A DNA stretch of 6,988 nucleotides from assembly GCA_021820675.1 (NCBI GenBank), contig JAKADI010000081.1, positions 1 to 6,988 on the forward strand. The letters are read 5' to 3'. Source of the stretch: Bacillota bacterium. GTDB lineage: Bacteria; Bacillota; Sulfobacillia; Sulfobacillales; Sulfobacillaceae. Positions within the stretch are counted from its first letter, which is position 1. Every line of letters starts with the position of its first letter. The notes under the pieces are model-generated. The model did not search any database. It was not told the origin of the DNA and saw nothing but the letters and a program-made list of their open reading frames with translations. The position numbers and the translations under genes are program-made. Below, in pieces: positions 6,129 to 6,988 of this stretch.

Positions 6129-6956
6129 TTAGAGCTTTAACGAACCTGACAGTGAGCCTTCGATAAAGTTTCGTTGGAGCAAGATGAAGGCGACTATTAG
6201 AGGGAATGCGACGATAAAGATCCCGGCTGCTAACAAGGTCCACTCACTTTGATAACTTCCATAAAATGTGAACAGACCTCGAGTGAGCGGAAAAAGGGAG
6301 TTGTTAGCCAAAAACACCACCGGTCCAATCAAATCATTCCACACGGCAACAGCAGCATAGATACCTACTGTGGCTAGTGCTGGCCTAATTAACGGCAAAA
6401 TTATTTGAAGGATGTAACGGATGTATCCACATCCGTCAAGAGCCGCGCTTTCATCGAGCTCGCGAGGGATCGTTTTGAAGTAAGCCACAAAGAAAATAAA
6501 TCCCAAGGTCAAGCCGCCTTGCACATGAAGGAGGATATAGCCGATCCGATTATTATAAAGATGAAGCATTTGGGATTCGATGAAGAGAGGGATTATCCCT
6601 ATCGGGAGAAAGAACCCCAATACCATGGACAAGTAGATAGCGTTCCATCCTCGGACATAGCGCCGTTCAACGGGAAATGCCAGAAATACTGCACATGCCA
6701 CAGATAGCACAGTGGCTCCGAGTGTATAAATAATGGAGTTAGTGTAGTAGACTCCCATGGTGGCATCTCGCCAGGCATTCACGAAATTCTGCCAAACAAT
6801 CGGATGAGGAAATGTTAGGGGATTGGTGAGAAATTGACGGGAAGATTGCAAGGCAACCATCACCAAGTACACCAATGGGGCCAGATAAAACACGGCACAG
6901 AAAAGTAACGTGAAAACAAATGCACCAACGGAAAAGTTTAATACCCGATGCCTCAT
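6129..6956 (-). CDS. Carbohydrate ABC transporter permease, MalG type (CUT1)
   Basis: One of the two membrane subunits expected in a CUT1 sugar importer. The 275-residue protein has the MalG pattern: a first membrane segment at about 9-36, a periplasmic loop containing NFVNAWRDATMGVYYTNS (57-74), further segments at about 75-95, 107-128, 140-161, 193-215 and 241-261, and a C-terminal tail GSLSGSLK. The cytoplasmic EAA loop for docking the ATPase is ESAALDG (169-175) followed after nine residues by IILP (185-188); serine replaces the usual first alanine. The ATG at 6956 has GGAGG 10 nt upstream and overlaps the stop of an upstream frame as ATGA. The substrate is probably GlcNAc or an oligosaccharide of it, judged only from the nag genes. 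The binding protein and ATPase are not in the window. Confidence 0.92.
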   Translation of the reverse strand: MRHRVLNFSVGAFVFTLLFCAVFYLAPLVYLVMVALQSSRQFLTNPLTFPHPIVWQNFVNAWRDATMGVYYTNSIIYTLGATVLSVACAVFLAFPVERRYVRGWNAIYLSMVLGFFLPIGIIPLFIESQMLHLYNNRIGYILLHVQGGLTLGFIFFVAYFKTIPRELDESAALDGCGYIRYILQIILPLIRPALATVGIYAAVAVWNDLIGPVVFLANNSLFPLTRGLFTFYGSYQSEWTLLAAGIFIVAFPLIVAFILLQRNFIEGSLSGSLKL

Positions 6957-6988
6957 AGCACCCTTGCCTCCCGATTTCTGAGATATCG
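6953..6988 (-). CDS. C-terminal end of an upstream gene, probably the partner MalF-type permease (partial)
   Basis: One open frame enters from the right edge, encodes RYLRNREARVL and stops at TGA (6953-6955), overlapping the MalG-type start by 4 nt. A short basic tail and tight coupling are what the MalF-type partner permease would show at this place. Only eleven residues are visible, so the assignment rests on position and the stop overlap. Confidence 0.5.
   Translation of the reverse strand, partial: RYLRNREARVL

Noticed and set aside
6118..6130. Inverted repeat AATCAAGATGATT at the end of the permease gene
   Set aside because: Arms of only five bases and overlap with the stop codon; expected by chance, although its TGAT/ATCA core resembles the nagB dyads.

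Overview
The window is a single minus-strand gene cluster for uptake and breakdown of an amino sugar, most likely N-acetylglucosamine (GlcNAc) or a GlcNAc-containing compound. Strong GGAGG Shine-Dalgarno sites, one GTG start, roughly balanced base composition and a NagB that resembles the Bacillus enzyme suggest a Gram-positive (Bacillota-type) bacterium. The genus cannot be fixed from this sequence alone.

In transcription order, from the right edge to the left, the genes are: the last codons of an upstream gene, probably the MalF-type permease (6953-6988, partial); a MalG-type sugar ABC permease (6129-6956); a small DUF624/YesL-like membrane protein (5465-6076); three consecutive SIS-domain proteins of about 250 residues (4696-5448, 3857-4612, 3089-3829); a BadF/BadG-type N-acetylhexosamine kinase (2130-3092); N-acetylglucosamine-6-phosphate deacetylase NagA (968-2104); and glucosamine-6-phosphate deaminase NagB (18-815). 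Gaps from the permease to nagA are short (83 nt or less) and one pair overlaps by 4 nt. nagB is set apart by 152 nt that carry a perfect 15-bp dyad and a second, related dyad. No stretch of more than 300 bases lacks a gene.

The inferred scheme is import of the unphosphorylated sugar by a CUT1 ABC transporter, phosphorylation by the kinase, deacetylation by NagA, then deamination and isomerisation by NagB to fructose-6-phosphate and ammonia. This is the ABC-plus-kinase alternative to PTS uptake. The binding protein, the ATPase and any regulator lie outside the window.

The unexplained part is the run of three SIS proteins, because kinase, NagA and NagB already complete a GlcNAc route. One (3089-3829) is a recognisable UPF0309-type protein with an intact SxSG loop. 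The other two form a divergent pair sharing a YDxGHMLN motif and missing two residues in the first substrate loop. They may process a sugar other than plain GlcNAc, or form a hetero-oligomer. This module is the best candidate for undescribed biology here.
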